This document shows, piece by piece, positions 19,793 to 28,579 of a DNA stretch of 64,000 nucleotides (the first letter of the stretch is position 1; each line of letters begins with the position of its first letter). The notes under the pieces are model-generated. The model was not told the origin of the DNA. It made no database searches and saw only the letters and a program-made list of their open reading frames with translations. The stretch is from CATQHP01 sp965214915. Its GTDB lineage: Bacteria; Acidobacteriota; Terriglobia; Bryobacterales; UBA6623. Location: NCBI GenBank assembly GCA_965214915.1, contig CBDCCP010000001.1:1488001-1552000 (forward strand), in the 5' to 3' direction. Position numbers and translations under genes: made by a program.

Positions 19793-20683
19793 ATGAAAGG
19801 TCTACAAATCGGAATTCTGGCTCTGCTGTTCGTAATCGCCGCGTTGCTCGGCGCGCTCGTTTTCCAGCAAGCGTCGAAGGGCACGGAAGAGACGGTCGCT
19901 GTCGAACCGATCCCTGCGGCCGCGCCGGCGGCGGAGCTTTCCCCTGCGGCGCCGGCCCCCCAGAGGGCGAAACCGCGACCGGCCCCGGCGCCGAGAAAGC
20001 CGGCGCCGGCCGCCCCGCCGGCGGCAAAGCCCGCGGCTATGCCCATGAGCGCGGCCGCGCCGCAGCCGGCCGAGACAGCGTCCGAACCTGCCGCTGCGCC
20101 GGCGCGGGCGCCGTCAAGAATCCTGCAACCGGAGACTCCCGCGGCTCCGCCGCCGGCGCCGCGAAAAGTCTCCCTGCCATCCGGATACCCGCTCAAGGTA
20201 TGGCTGATCGATACCGTTTCGTCTGCCGGCCACCAAGTGGGCGATACGTTTGTCGCCGGCCTGGACGAGGCTTTGGTCGTGAACGGCGTGACGATCGCGG
20301 AAAAATACGCGCGGGTCGATGGCCGGGTTGTGGAATCGCACAAAGGCGGACGCATCAAAGGTCGCGCCGGCATATCGCTCGCGCTGGTCCGCCTGCACGC
20401 CGCGGACGGACAAAAACTTGAGATAGCGACTGCGCCTCACGAGCATACGGCGAAATCCACGGTCAAGAAAGACGCCGCGAAGGTCGGCATCCTGACCGGC
20501 ATCGGAGCCGCGGCAGGCGCAATCATCGGCGGCGGCAAGGGAACTGCGATCGGCGCCGCCAGCGGCGCCGGAGCAGGCGGCGGAACGGTCGCGGCCACGC
20601 GCGGCGCCGATGCCGTCATCCCTTCGGAAACCCGCGTGGTCTTTTACCTCGCGCATCCCATTGAATTCGTCGAGAAGCAGTAA
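19793..20683 (+). CDS. Membrane-anchored Pro/Ala-rich protein with glycine-zipper segment
   Basis: 296 residues with a good GGGGAGG site before the ATG. An N-terminal transmembrane anchor (about 5-25) is followed by a long Pro/Ala linker (about 35-125), a folded domain (about 130-215, YPLKVWLIDTVSSAGHQVGD), and a Gly/Ala-rich stretch (about 225-265, GIGAAAGAIIGGGKG) like a glycine zipper. The linker would span the periplasm. There is some likeness to the beta domain of TrbI/VirB10-type proteins, but it is too weak for a name. It converges with the symporter gene, 15 bases apart. Confidence 0.65.
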   Translation: MKGLQIGILALLFVIAALLGALVFQQASKGTEETVAVEPIPAAAPAAELSPAAPAPQRAKPRPAPAPRKPAPAAPPAAKPAAMPMSAAAPQPAETASEPAAAPARAPSRILQPETPAAPPPAPRKVSLPSGYPLKVWLIDTVSSAGHQVGDTFVAGLDEALVVNGVTIAEKYARVDGRVVESHKGGRIKGRAGISLALVRLHAADGQKLEIATAPHEHTAKSTVKKDAAKVGILTGIGAAAGAIIGGGKGTAIGAASGAGAGGGTVAATRGADAVIPSETRVVFYLAHPIEFVEKQ

Positions 20684-20698
20684 ACGCAGCGGCCCGCG

Positions 20699-22162
20699 TC
20701 AATCTTCAGGGAAAAATCGGGCGATGTCCTCCGGCGGCCGCGACAGCAGGGACACGAGGATCATCACAACAGCCGACGCCGGGACGATTACCGCAATCGG
20801 CAGCAAGCCCGAGCCGGCAATGCTGTACGGCCCGTCCACGCCGAGCGAGTCGGCGAAAAAGTACGCCCACAGCCCGGCGACCGCGCCGATCGCGGCCGCC
20901 GCGCCGGCCTTGGCGCTCCGCCGCCAATAGAGCGAGGCTGCGAATACAGGCAGCAAACCCGCAAAGCCGGTCAGCGACCATGTGCCGAGCGCGAAAATCG
21001 ACTGATCGACAAGCAGCGAGCAAACAAAGGCCGAGGCCAGAAAAAGCGCAACGAAGACTCTGCCGAACAGAACCTGCTGCCCTTCCGACAGCCGATCGTC
21101 GAACCCGTAATAGCGCACGATATCCTCGGTAAACATCGCTCCCAGCGCAAGGCTCTGCGAGTCGAGCGACGACATGATTGCCGCGAAGACCCCCGCCGCA
21201 AGACAACCGGCCAGCAGGCCGCCCGTATAGCCGACGATCAACTTCACCAGGATCGGCCCGTCGAGAGGAGGCTCGAAGGCTAACCGTCCGACCATGCCGA
21301 GGATGACAATCGGGAAATTCACGGCCAGAAAACAGAGCGGGTAGAAAACCAGCACCGTGCGGAAAGTATGCGACTCTTTGGCCGACAGCCAATGGGCGTA
21401 AAGATGCGGGAACGCGCCCGTACACAACGGGATAAGAAAGTACGAAAGAAAGCGCAGCCGCGAGGACGGGTCCGTGCCGAACACCACCAATCCCCTGTGC
21501 CGTTCCCGAAGCGACTGCATGGCCGTTTCCACGCCGCCGAACTCGTGCAGGATGGCGAAAAACGCCGCCGCCGAAACGGTCATGAAGACCGCCGTCTGGA
21601 ACGTGTTCACCCACGACGTGCTGCGCATTCCGCCGTAAGTGACGTAGAGAAACGTCACGGCGCAAACGGCCAGACTGCCGACCCACGGCGGAATGCCGCC
21701 GTCTGCGCCGCCGGTAATGGCGTTCAGCGCATCGCCTCCGCCTTTCACGCCGATCAGGATGTAGGGCAGCATCAGCAGGACGATCACTATGAACAACAGC
21801 GTTCCCAGCGCCCCGGACCGATAGCGGTCGCGGATAAGTTGAACCTGCGTCACATACCCGTGGCGCTTGCCCAGCCACCAGCAGCGCGTGCCCAGGTAAT
21901 AGAAAATAAACGGAACGAGAAGCGCCGAGCTCGAGCCCACGAAGGCAAAGACCACGACCCCGCGGTTATAGGCTTCTCCCGACAATCCCAGCATCGTGAA
22001 CGCCGTCATGTTCGTCCCGACCAGCGTCAGCAGCAAGACCGCCGGCCCGATCGAACGGCTGGCGACGAAGTAGTCTTCGCCGGTCCCTTGGAAAAGGCGG
22101 CGCCCGGCCAAGCCGACGAACGTTACCAGCGAGAGATAAACAACGACTACCGTAAGGATCAT
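20699..22162 (-). CDS. Sodium:solute symporter (SSS family)
   Basis: 487 residues from ATG 22162, which directly precedes the first membrane segment (ILTVVVVYLSLVTFVGL). About 13 hydrophobic segments and the SSS-type blocks DYFVASRSIGP, GTNMTAFTMLGLSG and FAAIMSSLDSQSLALG are visible. The last is the conserved sodium-site region of the family. It would import a solute with sodium; sugars, carboxylates or amino acids are all possible. A small membrane protein gene lies just upstream on the same strand, a common companion for SSS transporters. Confidence 0.88.
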   Translation of the reverse strand: MILTVVVVYLSLVTFVGLAGRRLFQGTGEDYFVASRSIGPAVLLLTLVGTNMTAFTMLGLSGEAYNRGVVVFAFVGSSSALLVPFIFYYLGTRCWWLGKRHGYVTQVQLIRDRYRSGALGTLLFIVIVLLMLPYILIGVKGGGDALNAITGGADGGIPPWVGSLAVCAVTFLYVTYGGMRSTSWVNTFQTAVFMTVSAAAFFAILHEFGGVETAMQSLRERHRGLVVFGTDPSSRLRFLSYFLIPLCTGAFPHLYAHWLSAKESHTFRTVLVFYPLCFLAVNFPIVILGMVGRLAFEPPLDGPILVKLIVGYTGGLLAGCLAAGVFAAIMSSLDSQSLALGAMFTEDIVRYYGFDDRLSEGQQVLFGRVFVALFLASAFVCSLLVDQSIFALGTWSLTGFAGLLPVFAASLYWRRSAKAGAAAAIGAVAGLWAYFFADSLGVDGPYSIAGSGLLPIAVIVPASAVVMILVSLLSRPPEDIARFFPED

Positions 22163-22178
22163 GGGCGTTCGGTTTCGA

Positions 22179-22388
22179 CTACTCGCCGCGGTCCAGGTAA
22201 TCCGGCCAGGCCTTGCGCACGACCGCCCACATGGCCAGCACGGCGGCAACGCATAGCCCCGAGTGATAGACCAGGTTGAGCGGGATTCCCGCGAGCAGCC
22301 TGTCGTTGTCCCAAGCCGCCGGGTTGAAAAACGCCGCCGCGAGCAATGCCAGCGCCGTGAGCGGCCGGCGATAGACCGAAGCCTTCAC
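22179..22388 (-). CDS. Small membrane protein upstream of symporter
   Basis: About 69 residues if the GTG at 22388 is used; the frame is open up to an ATG at 22451, which would give 90. Two hydrophobic segments are visible (TALALLAAAFF and LCVAAVLAMWAVV) with a short polar end. Small two-helix proteins of this kind (DUF3311, DUF4212 and DUF485 types) often precede SSS symporter genes. The stop lies 16 bases before the symporter start. The start codon is uncertain because no ribosome-binding site stands out. Confidence 0.6.
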   Translation of the reverse strand: MKASVYRRPLTALALLAAAFFNPAAWDNDRLLAGIPLNLVYHSGLCVAAVLAMWAVVRKAWPDYLDRGE

Positions 22389-22542
22389 GAGTCGTTCTTG
22401 GAACCGTGCCGAAGCGCGGCCGGAGCAACCTACTCTAGCAGTCCCCAGCAAAAGCCCCGCAAGAAGCGCAACGGATTCCCGCGGTCAACGCCGTTTTTTG
22501 AGTGAAAAGCCACGCTGAGCGGCGCCGGCCGTTCGAAACCGG

Positions 22543-22569
22543 GCGCGGCTGCTATCCACTATTCACTGG
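22543..22569 (+). repeat. Short intergenic repeat, copy 2 (two heptamers)
   Basis: Two tandem heptamers, CTATCCA (22552-22558) and CTATTCA (22559-22565), then CTGG. It lies upstream of the symporter operon and downstream of a sulfatase gene. Confidence 0.6.
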
Positions 22570-22584
22570 ATTCGGCGCGCCCCC

Positions 22585-23973
22585 CTAGCGGTAAGGCAAA
22601 TCGCTTCGCTCGCGCCAGCTATCGCCCGTCCGTTCGAACCAATCCATCGTCATCGCGTCCAGCTTCGCTTGCAACTCCCGATGCTCGGGCTTGCCGGCCA
22701 GATTGTCTTTCTGGAACGGGTCCTTTTCGTTGTCGTAGAGCAGCCAGGCGTTGCGCTCGCGCCGCGCATAGGTATAGCGCTCGGTGCGCACCCCGCGCCA
22801 AGCCGGAAATTGCGACTGCTCCGCCGGGGTATAGCTCTGCAAGTAAACGGACTCGACAGCGGCCGTTTCTTCGGGCGCGCCGCCTTGCTCCGCGATGAAC
22901 ATATGCCTCGACAGATCGCGTCCCGACACGCCTTGCGGAATCGGCAGGCGCGCCAACCCCAACAAGGTCGGCACGACATCCACATGGGAAAAGGGCATGT
23001 TGGTCTCGACTCCCTCGCGGACTCCGGCCGGATAATGCACGATGCCGGGCACGTTGATCGACTCCGCCCACGGCTTCCGCTTGAGATAAGTTCCCTGCGA
23101 GCCGAGCATGTCGCCGTGGTCGGACGTAATGAAAATGATCGTATTCTCGAACCGTCCGGCCTGCTTCAACGCATCGACGATGCGGCCGACCTCATCGTCG
23201 ATAAAAGTGATGGCCGCGTAGTAGCCGGCAATGTCGTTGCGGCCGCCGATGTAGCGGCCCCGCGCCCGCTCGACCCCTCCGTTCCAGTTTTCGCGCATGG
23301 TCAGCGCATCGGGGTCGTACATGTTCATGTATTCGGGCGGCGCGACGTAGGGGTTGTGCGGCGGCCCCCATTGCACGTAAGCCAGAAACGGGGCTTCCGC
23401 ATCGGCCGTGATGAAAGAGACGGCTTCATCGGTGAAAAAGCTCGCCGAGTACCCGTCCATCGCGATCGGCTCCGGGGAATCCCGGAAGTAGTGCATATTC
23501 CAGTAGTTGTGCGAGCAGATGTTGGCGGCCCAGAACTCGAACCCCTGCCGCCGCTCGGGCCGCACGAAGCCCGGCAGCCGCTTGCCGCCTTCGAGATGCC
23601 ATTTGCCGATGAAGCCGGTTCGGTAGCCGTGCTCCCGGGCGGTCTCGGCGATTGTAATTTCCGCATCCGGCAGCGGCGCGTCGTTGACGTCGACACCGTG
23701 CTGGTGGCCGTAACGGCCCGTGAGCAGCGTGCCGCGGGCCGGGCAGCATACCGGGCAATTTGCCGACATGTTCATCAACAAGATGCCGTCGCTCGCCAAG
23801 CGGTCCATGTTCGGCGTATGCACGTCCGGGTGGCCCAGGATGCCCAGATCCATGCCGCGCCACTGATCCGGCATCAGCACCAGAATGTTGGGGCGGGGGA
23901 GTTTCGGGTATCCGCAGGCGCCGGCACAGGCTCCGGCGGCGGCCCCAACCAGGAAGTCTCGGCGGCTGAGCAT
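22585..23973 (-). CDS. Sulfatase (Cys-type), Tat-exported
   Basis: 462 residues from ATG 23973. The N-terminus SRRDFLVGAAAGACAGACG is a twin-arginine signal. Alkaline-phosphatase-superfamily sulfatase features follow: NILVLMPDQWRG with metal-binding Asp, then the formylglycine motif C-x-P-x-R in CPARGTLLTGR, GFIGKWHLEG, and ITSDHGDMLG. The Cys in CPARG must be oxidised to formylglycine by a maturase not encoded in this window. It lies head to head with a second sulfatase gene, 111 bp between starts, suggesting joint regulation. The substrate is likely a sulfated sugar, which is inference. Confidence 0.92.
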   Translation of the reverse strand: MLSRRDFLVGAAAGACAGACGYPKLPRPNILVLMPDQWRGMDLGILGHPDVHTPNMDRLASDGILLMNMSANCPVCCPARGTLLTGRYGHQHGVDVNDAPLPDAEITIAETAREHGYRTGFIGKWHLEGGKRLPGFVRPERRQGFEFWAANICSHNYWNMHYFRDSPEPIAMDGYSASFFTDEAVSFITADAEAPFLAYVQWGPPHNPYVAPPEYMNMYDPDALTMRENWNGGVERARGRYIGGRNDIAGYYAAITFIDDEVGRIVDALKQAGRFENTIIFITSDHGDMLGSQGTYLKRKPWAESINVPGIVHYPAGVREGVETNMPFSHVDVVPTLLGLARLPIPQGVSGRDLSRHMFIAEQGGAPEETAAVESVYLQSYTPAEQSQFPAWRGVRTERYTYARRERNAWLLYDNEKDPFQKDNLAGKPEHRELQAKLDAMTMDWFERTGDSWRERSDLPYR

Positions 23974-24020
23974 ATGCGCGCTAGCATGGCGCCGGCCGGA
24001 TAAGCGTGTCAAGCCCCCGC

Positions 24021-24054
24021 GCGCAAGCGGTCTTTGCTATCCGCCGTCCGCCGG
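24021..24054 (+). repeat. Short intergenic repeat, copy 3
   Basis: Core AGCGGTCTT followed by TGCTATCC and a degenerate tail. It sits between the divergent starts of two sulfatase genes, so it may overlap their promoters. Confidence 0.5.
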
Positions 24055-24083
24055 CGCCGAGTGCTAAGCTGACTTGCGTCGCC

Positions 24084-25631
24084 ATGCAGCGCATCGCCGC
24101 CTTCCTTCTGCTGTCGGCAGCCGCCGCGGCGGGTCAGCCGACTCTGAGCGGCTCCAAACCGAATATCGTTCTGATCCTGGCGGACGATCTCAGCTTCCGC
24201 GACCTCGGCGTCTGGGGACAGGACAAGTTCCAGACGCCCCATCTCGACGCATTGGCGGCCGCCGGCGTCCGCTTCACGCAAGCTTACGCCGGCGCTCCCG
24301 AGTGCGCCCCTTCGCGCGGCACGCTGATGACCGGCCTGCACACCGGCCACGCGCCGATCCGACGCAACAGGAGCGCCCGCGGGCAAGACCATCTCTACCC
24401 CGAAGACATCACGCTGGCCGAGACGCTCAAGCGGGCGGGCTATGCCACGGGCTTCTTCGGCAAGTGGGGAATCGGCCTGCCCGGCACTCCGGGCACTCCC
24501 GACAAACAGGGCTTCGACATGGCGTTCGGCTTCTACGACCAGCGCCGCGCGCATACGTTTTTCCCCCGCTACCTCTACGAAAACTCCCGCAGAATCGACT
24601 ATCCGGGCAATGACGGCTTCGACATGGATCACATGTATCTCGACAATCGCACGAAGCCCGAAGTCCGCGATACCCGCAAGCATTACACCGCCGACGGCGC
24701 GCTCATCCCGCCGGGAGTCGCAGATCCCGCCAAAGCGGTTTACTCCGCAGCGGTCATCGAAGAACGCGCGCTGCAATTCGTCGGGCGGCGCCGGAGCAAT
24801 CCGTTTTTTCTCTACTTCGCGACGCAACTGCCGCACGGACCGCTGATCGTCGACAGTCTCGGCGATTTCAACCGGCGCGACGACTTCCCGACTACCGCTC
24901 ACAAGGAGTGGGCGGCGATGGTCGCGCGGCTCGACGCCTTCGCCGGACGACTGGTCGGGCTGCTCAAGCAACTCGGCGTTTACGACGACACCCTGATCGT
25001 CTTCGCTTCCGACAACGGCTACTCCATGTGCGGCTACACGGCGCGGGGAAACGCCTCGGCGAACTGGCCGGACGACCCGTTTTTCCGCAATAAAGGCCCC
25101 TTCCGGGGCGGCAAGTTCTCGGTGCTGGAAGGAGGCATCCGCGTTCCGTTCTTTGTCCACCAGCCGAAAAAATTCGCCGCCGCGGTCTCGAGCGTCCCCG
25201 TCTGGCTGATCGACCTGATGCCGACCTTCGCCGACCTCGCCGGCGTAAAACTGACCCACGTCGTCGACGGCGAGAGCCTGACCCCGCTGCTGCAAGGAAA
25301 CGCAGCCGACTTCCCCGTTGACCGCCCGCTCTACTGGGCCGCCGACCGCGAGCAGGCCGTCCGCATGGGACCCTGGAAAGCCTACCGCGAAAGCCCGGAT
25401 CGCAAAACCGAGCTGTACCTTATCGAGGAGGACATCCACGGGGACCGCGATCTTGCCGGCGCCTACCCTCAAATCGTCAGACGCATCGAAGCGGTCATGG
25501 CAAGCGCGCACGTCGATCATCCCTGGTACTGGAATCCGGCGGAAACCGCCGAGGAGTTCAAGCGCAAGCAGGCGCGGGCCGCCGCGCTCGGACAGTTGCA
25601 GGAGGGCCGGGTCGGCAACAGCAAACCCTGA
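24084..25631 (+). CDS. Sulfatase (Cys-type), secreted
   Basis: 515 residues from ATG 24084, which begins a signal peptide (MQRIAAFLLLSAAAAAGQP). The catalytic motif is C-A-P-S-R in ECAPSRGTLMTG. Metal-binding ILADDLSFRDLG and the later FASDNGYS are typical of arylsulfatase A-like enzymes, as is FFGKWGIGLPG. The upstream frame is open to 24006 but that part has no signal features. It is divergent from the other sulfatase. Substrate unknown, probably a sulfated glycan. Confidence 0.92.
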   Translation: MQRIAAFLLLSAAAAAGQPTLSGSKPNIVLILADDLSFRDLGVWGQDKFQTPHLDALAAAGVRFTQAYAGAPECAPSRGTLMTGLHTGHAPIRRNRSARGQDHLYPEDITLAETLKRAGYATGFFGKWGIGLPGTPGTPDKQGFDMAFGFYDQRRAHTFFPRYLYENSRRIDYPGNDGFDMDHMYLDNRTKPEVRDTRKHYTADGALIPPGVADPAKAVYSAAVIEERALQFVGRRRSNPFFLYFATQLPHGPLIVDSLGDFNRRDDFPTTAHKEWAAMVARLDAFAGRLVGLLKQLGVYDDTLIVFASDNGYSMCGYTARGNASANWPDDPFFRNKGPFRGGKFSVLEGGIRVPFFVHQPKKFAAAVSSVPVWLIDLMPTFADLAGVKLTHVVDGESLTPLLQGNAADFPVDRPLYWAADREQAVRMGPWKAYRESPDRKTELYLIEEDIHGDRDLAGAYPQIVRRIEAVMASAHVDHPWYWNPAETAEEFKRKQARAAALGQLQEGRVGNSKP

Positions 25632-25795
25632 GACCGCTCCCGATGCCGTTTCGATGTCGGAAAGCGGGAACGAACGCAGCCGTCCGCTCGTATGTAGTAA
25701 TGGAGGCTGCGTGCGCCGCGGATTCTTCGGCGCCGGGGGTTTCTCTTCGATACACTCCGCTGTTGGATACGGAGGGAACAAGGAGGCGTAGGAAA

Positions 25796-25996
25796 ATGTT
25801 TACATTTCTGCTCTGGCTGTTGTTGTTCGTGCTGTGTTGGCCGCTTGCGCTTCTGGCTTTGATCGCCTATCCCATCGTTTGGCTGCTGCTGCTTCCTTTC
25901 CGTTTGCTGGGAATCGTGGTAGGCGGCGTTTTCGAGCTTCTCCGATCAATTATCATGCTGCCCGCTCGTTTGTTCGCAGGTAGGCCGAGCGTCTAA
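25796..25996 (+). CDS. Small hydrophobic membrane protein
   Basis: 66 residues, almost entirely hydrophobic: two transmembrane helices (about 3-35 and 39-55) rich in Leu and Trp, with a short basic end (ARLFAGRPS). AAGGAGG precedes the ATG by ten bases, which supports the start. I do not recognise a family. It stands alone between a sulfatase and a PSD1 gene. Confidence 0.6.
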   Translation: MFTFLLWLLLFVLCWPLALLALIAYPIVWLLLLPFRLLGIVVGGVFELLRSIIMLPARLFAGRPSV

Positions 25997-26020
25997 CGGG
26001 CCGCTGTCTATAATGGCGGC

Positions 26021-28504
26021 ATGAAACCTTGGTCGATCGCCGCCTTCGGGCTGTTTGCGGCGTTCCCCGCTTATCCGGCCGTCGATTTTTTCCGCGATAT
26101 AGAACCGATTTTCCACACCCGCTGCTACGCCTGCCACGGTTCCTCGCAGCAGATGAACGGCCTGCGCTTCGACGAACGGGCGGCGGCGCTCAAGGGCGGC
26201 TACGCGGGCCCCGTAATCGCGCCGGGCGACCCCGTCGCCTCAAAGCTCATCGCACGGGTTGCAAGCAACAAACCGGGTTTCAGAATGCCGCCGGAGGGGG
26301 CCCCGCTGGCGCCGGGCGAGATCGCCGCTCTGCGCGAGTGGATAGCCTCGGGGGCCGCTTGGCCCGACGCTCCCCGCATAGCCGCTGCCGGCGGCACAGC
26401 CCGAACCCACTGGGCATTCCAGCGCCCCAAGCGCCCCCAACCGCCGGCGCTCGCAGGCCGGCAAACCCCAAGCAACCCGATCGACCGCTTCATTCAAGCC
26501 AAGCTCGAGGTCGAGGGCGTCGAACCGGCGCCCGAAGCCGATAAAAATACGCTCGTCCGCCGCTTGTATTTCGACCTCATCGGGCTGCCGCCGACCCCTG
26601 AGCAGCGCGACGCGTACGGCAACGGCAGAGACTCGAAAATCTACGAGGAAACAGTCGAGCAACTGCTTGACTCCCCGCATTTCGGCGAGCGCTGGGCGCT
26701 CCCCTGGCTCGACTTGGCGCGCTATGCCGACAGCGACGGCTACGAGCGCGACCCTCACCGCCCGCATGCCTGGCGCTGGCGGCAATGGGTCATCGAAGCG
26801 ATCAACCGCGACATGCCCTTCGACCGCTTTACCGTCGAACAGATCGCAGGCGACCTCTTGCCGGGCGCCTCCGTCGAACAGCGCGTCGCCACCGGCTTTC
26901 TACGCAACGGCATCAAAAACCGCGAGGCCGGGGTGACCAACGCCCAAAAGCGTTTCGAGGAAACCATCGACCGCGTGAGCACGGTGGCCAACACCTGGCT
27001 GGGGCTGACCGTCGGCTGCGCCCAATGCCACGATCACAAATACGATCCGCTCTCGCAGCAAGAGTTCTACGAGCTTTTTGCCTTCTTCAACAATTCCGTG
27101 GAACGCGACATCGAGGCGCTCCTGCCGGGTGAGCTTGGGCCCTACCTGCGCGCTTACCCCGCCTACCGCGCCGAACGGCAACGCCTCCTCGAAGAAAACG
27201 GCATCCCGGCGCTTCAGGCCAAGTGGCAAGCCCGGATCGTCGAAGCGATGGACAACCCCGGAGCAAGAACCGACTGGGACCATTCCGTCACCGAATGGAG
27301 AGCCGCCAACGACCGCGCCGACTGGCTGATGCGCGCGCCGCCGGACGTTCTCACGGAAATCGAGCGCGACAAAGTCACCGATTGGTTTCTCCGCGGCGGC
27401 GGCCCGGACTTTCAAAAAGACGAAGCTGTCAAAGACCGCATCGAGAAAACCCGCGAGGCGCTCGCCGAGCTTGGCGCCGCGCTGCCCGAGCGCGCCTTCG
27501 CCTACACCATGGTCGAGCGGAACGAACCCGTCGCGACGCATATCGCCTTGCGCGGCGACTACCGCGCGCCGGGCCTTGAAGTCAGCCCGGCGGCGCCGGC
27601 AATCCTGCCGGAAATCGGCAACTCATCGAAACCCGCCAGGCTGCGGCTGGCCGAATGGATCGCCTCGGAGCGCAACCCGCTCACCGCCCGCGTCGAAGTC
27701 AACCGCATTTGGCAGGAGCTTTTCGGGCGCGGCCTCGTCGCAACCGCCGAAAATGTCGGGACGCAGGGCGAGCCGCCCTCGCACCCCGCGCTCCTGGATT
27801 GGCTGGCGACGGAATTCGTCCGCCTGGATTGGAGCCGCAAGGCAATGATCCGGCTAATCGTCACCTCTGCAACGTACCGTCAATCTTCGCACGCGCGCCC
27901 CCAGCTCGACGAACGCGACCCCCGCAACGCCTGGCTGGCGCGGCAAAACCGCCTTCGCCTTTCCGCCGAGCTGCTGCGCGACAACGCCCTGGCGGTCAGC
28001 GGCCTGCTCTACCCCAAGGTCGGCGGCAAGAGCGTCTTTCCCCCTCAGCCGTCCGGCATCTCAGAGTTGAGTTACGCCAAGAAGGCCTGGAACGCCGACT
28101 TGGGGCCCGAGCGCTACCGCCGCGGCCTGTACGTTTTCTTTCGGCGCACGTCGCCCTACCCCATGTTGGTCAATTTCGATTCGCCTTCGACTCTGGTCAG
28201 CGTTTCCCGCCGCGAACGCTCCAATACGCCGCTCCAGGCGCTCAATCTGCTCAACGACGAAGTTTTCGTCGAAGCTGCCCAAGCCTTGGCGCGCCGCGTG
28301 ATGACCGCAGCGGGGGAATCGTTCGGCGAACGCTACAGCCGCCTGATGCGGCTCGCGCTCAGCCGCGATCCAAGCCCCGCCGAGCGCGACCGGGCGCAAA
28401 CTTTCTGGGAGAGCCAGCAGATGCGCAGCCGGTCCGACCGCGAGGCGTGGGTCCGGCTCAGCCGCGCCGTCCTCAATCTGGACGAGTTCATCACCAGGGA
28501 GTAG
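26021..28504 (+). CDS. PSD1/DUF1549/DUF1553 cytochrome-type secreted protein
   Basis: 827 residues with a signal peptide (about 1-20). A planctomycete-type cytochrome c domain follows, with one haem motif C35-Y-A-C38-H39. Then come the two domains that normally accompany it: DUF1549 (PIDRFIQAKL, LIGLPPTPEQRDAY, ERWALPWLDLARYADSDGY) and DUF1553 (NPLTARVEVNRIWQELFGRGLV, LLNDEVFVEAA). Such proteins are abundant in Planctomycetes and Acidobacteria; their biochemical role is not firmly known. Unlike the second copy at 48.0-50.7 kb, there is no DUF1501 gene next to it. Confidence 0.88.
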   Translation: MKPWSIAAFGLFAAFPAYPAVDFFRDIEPIFHTRCYACHGSSQQMNGLRFDERAAALKGGYAGPVIAPGDPVASKLIARVASNKPGFRMPPEGAPLAPGEIAALREWIASGAAWPDAPRIAAAGGTARTHWAFQRPKRPQPPALAGRQTPSNPIDRFIQAKLEVEGVEPAPEADKNTLVRRLYFDLIGLPPTPEQRDAYGNGRDSKIYEETVEQLLDSPHFGERWALPWLDLARYADSDGYERDPHRPHAWRWRQWVIEAINRDMPFDRFTVEQIAGDLLPGASVEQRVATGFLRNGIKNREAGVTNAQKRFEETIDRVSTVANTWLGLTVGCAQCHDHKYDPLSQQEFYELFAFFNNSVERDIEALLPGELGPYLRAYPAYRAERQRLLEENGIPALQAKWQARIVEAMDNPGARTDWDHSVTEWRAANDRADWLMRAPPDVLTEIERDKVTDWFLRGGGPDFQKDEAVKDRIEKTREALAELGAALPERAFAYTMVERNEPVATHIALRGDYRAPGLEVSPAAPAILPEIGNSSKPARLRLAEWIASERNPLTARVEVNRIWQELFGRGLVATAENVGTQGEPPSHPALLDWLATEFVRLDWSRKAMIRLIVTSATYRQSSHARPQLDERDPRNAWLARQNRLRLSAELLRDNALAVSGLLYPKVGGKSVFPPQPSGISELSYAKKAWNADLGPERYRRGLYVFFRRTSPYPMLVNFDSPSTLVSVSRRERSNTPLQALNLLNDEVFVEAAQALARRVMTAAGESFGERYSRLMRLALSRDPSPAERDRAQTFWESQQMRSRSDREAWVRLSRAVLNLDEFITRE

Positions 28505-28579
28505 CATTCCCCACGCGGGCGGCGCCTGTCCGCCTTCCCGTCCCGCCCGCCCGCTTCCGCCGCTATGATGGTCTTAACC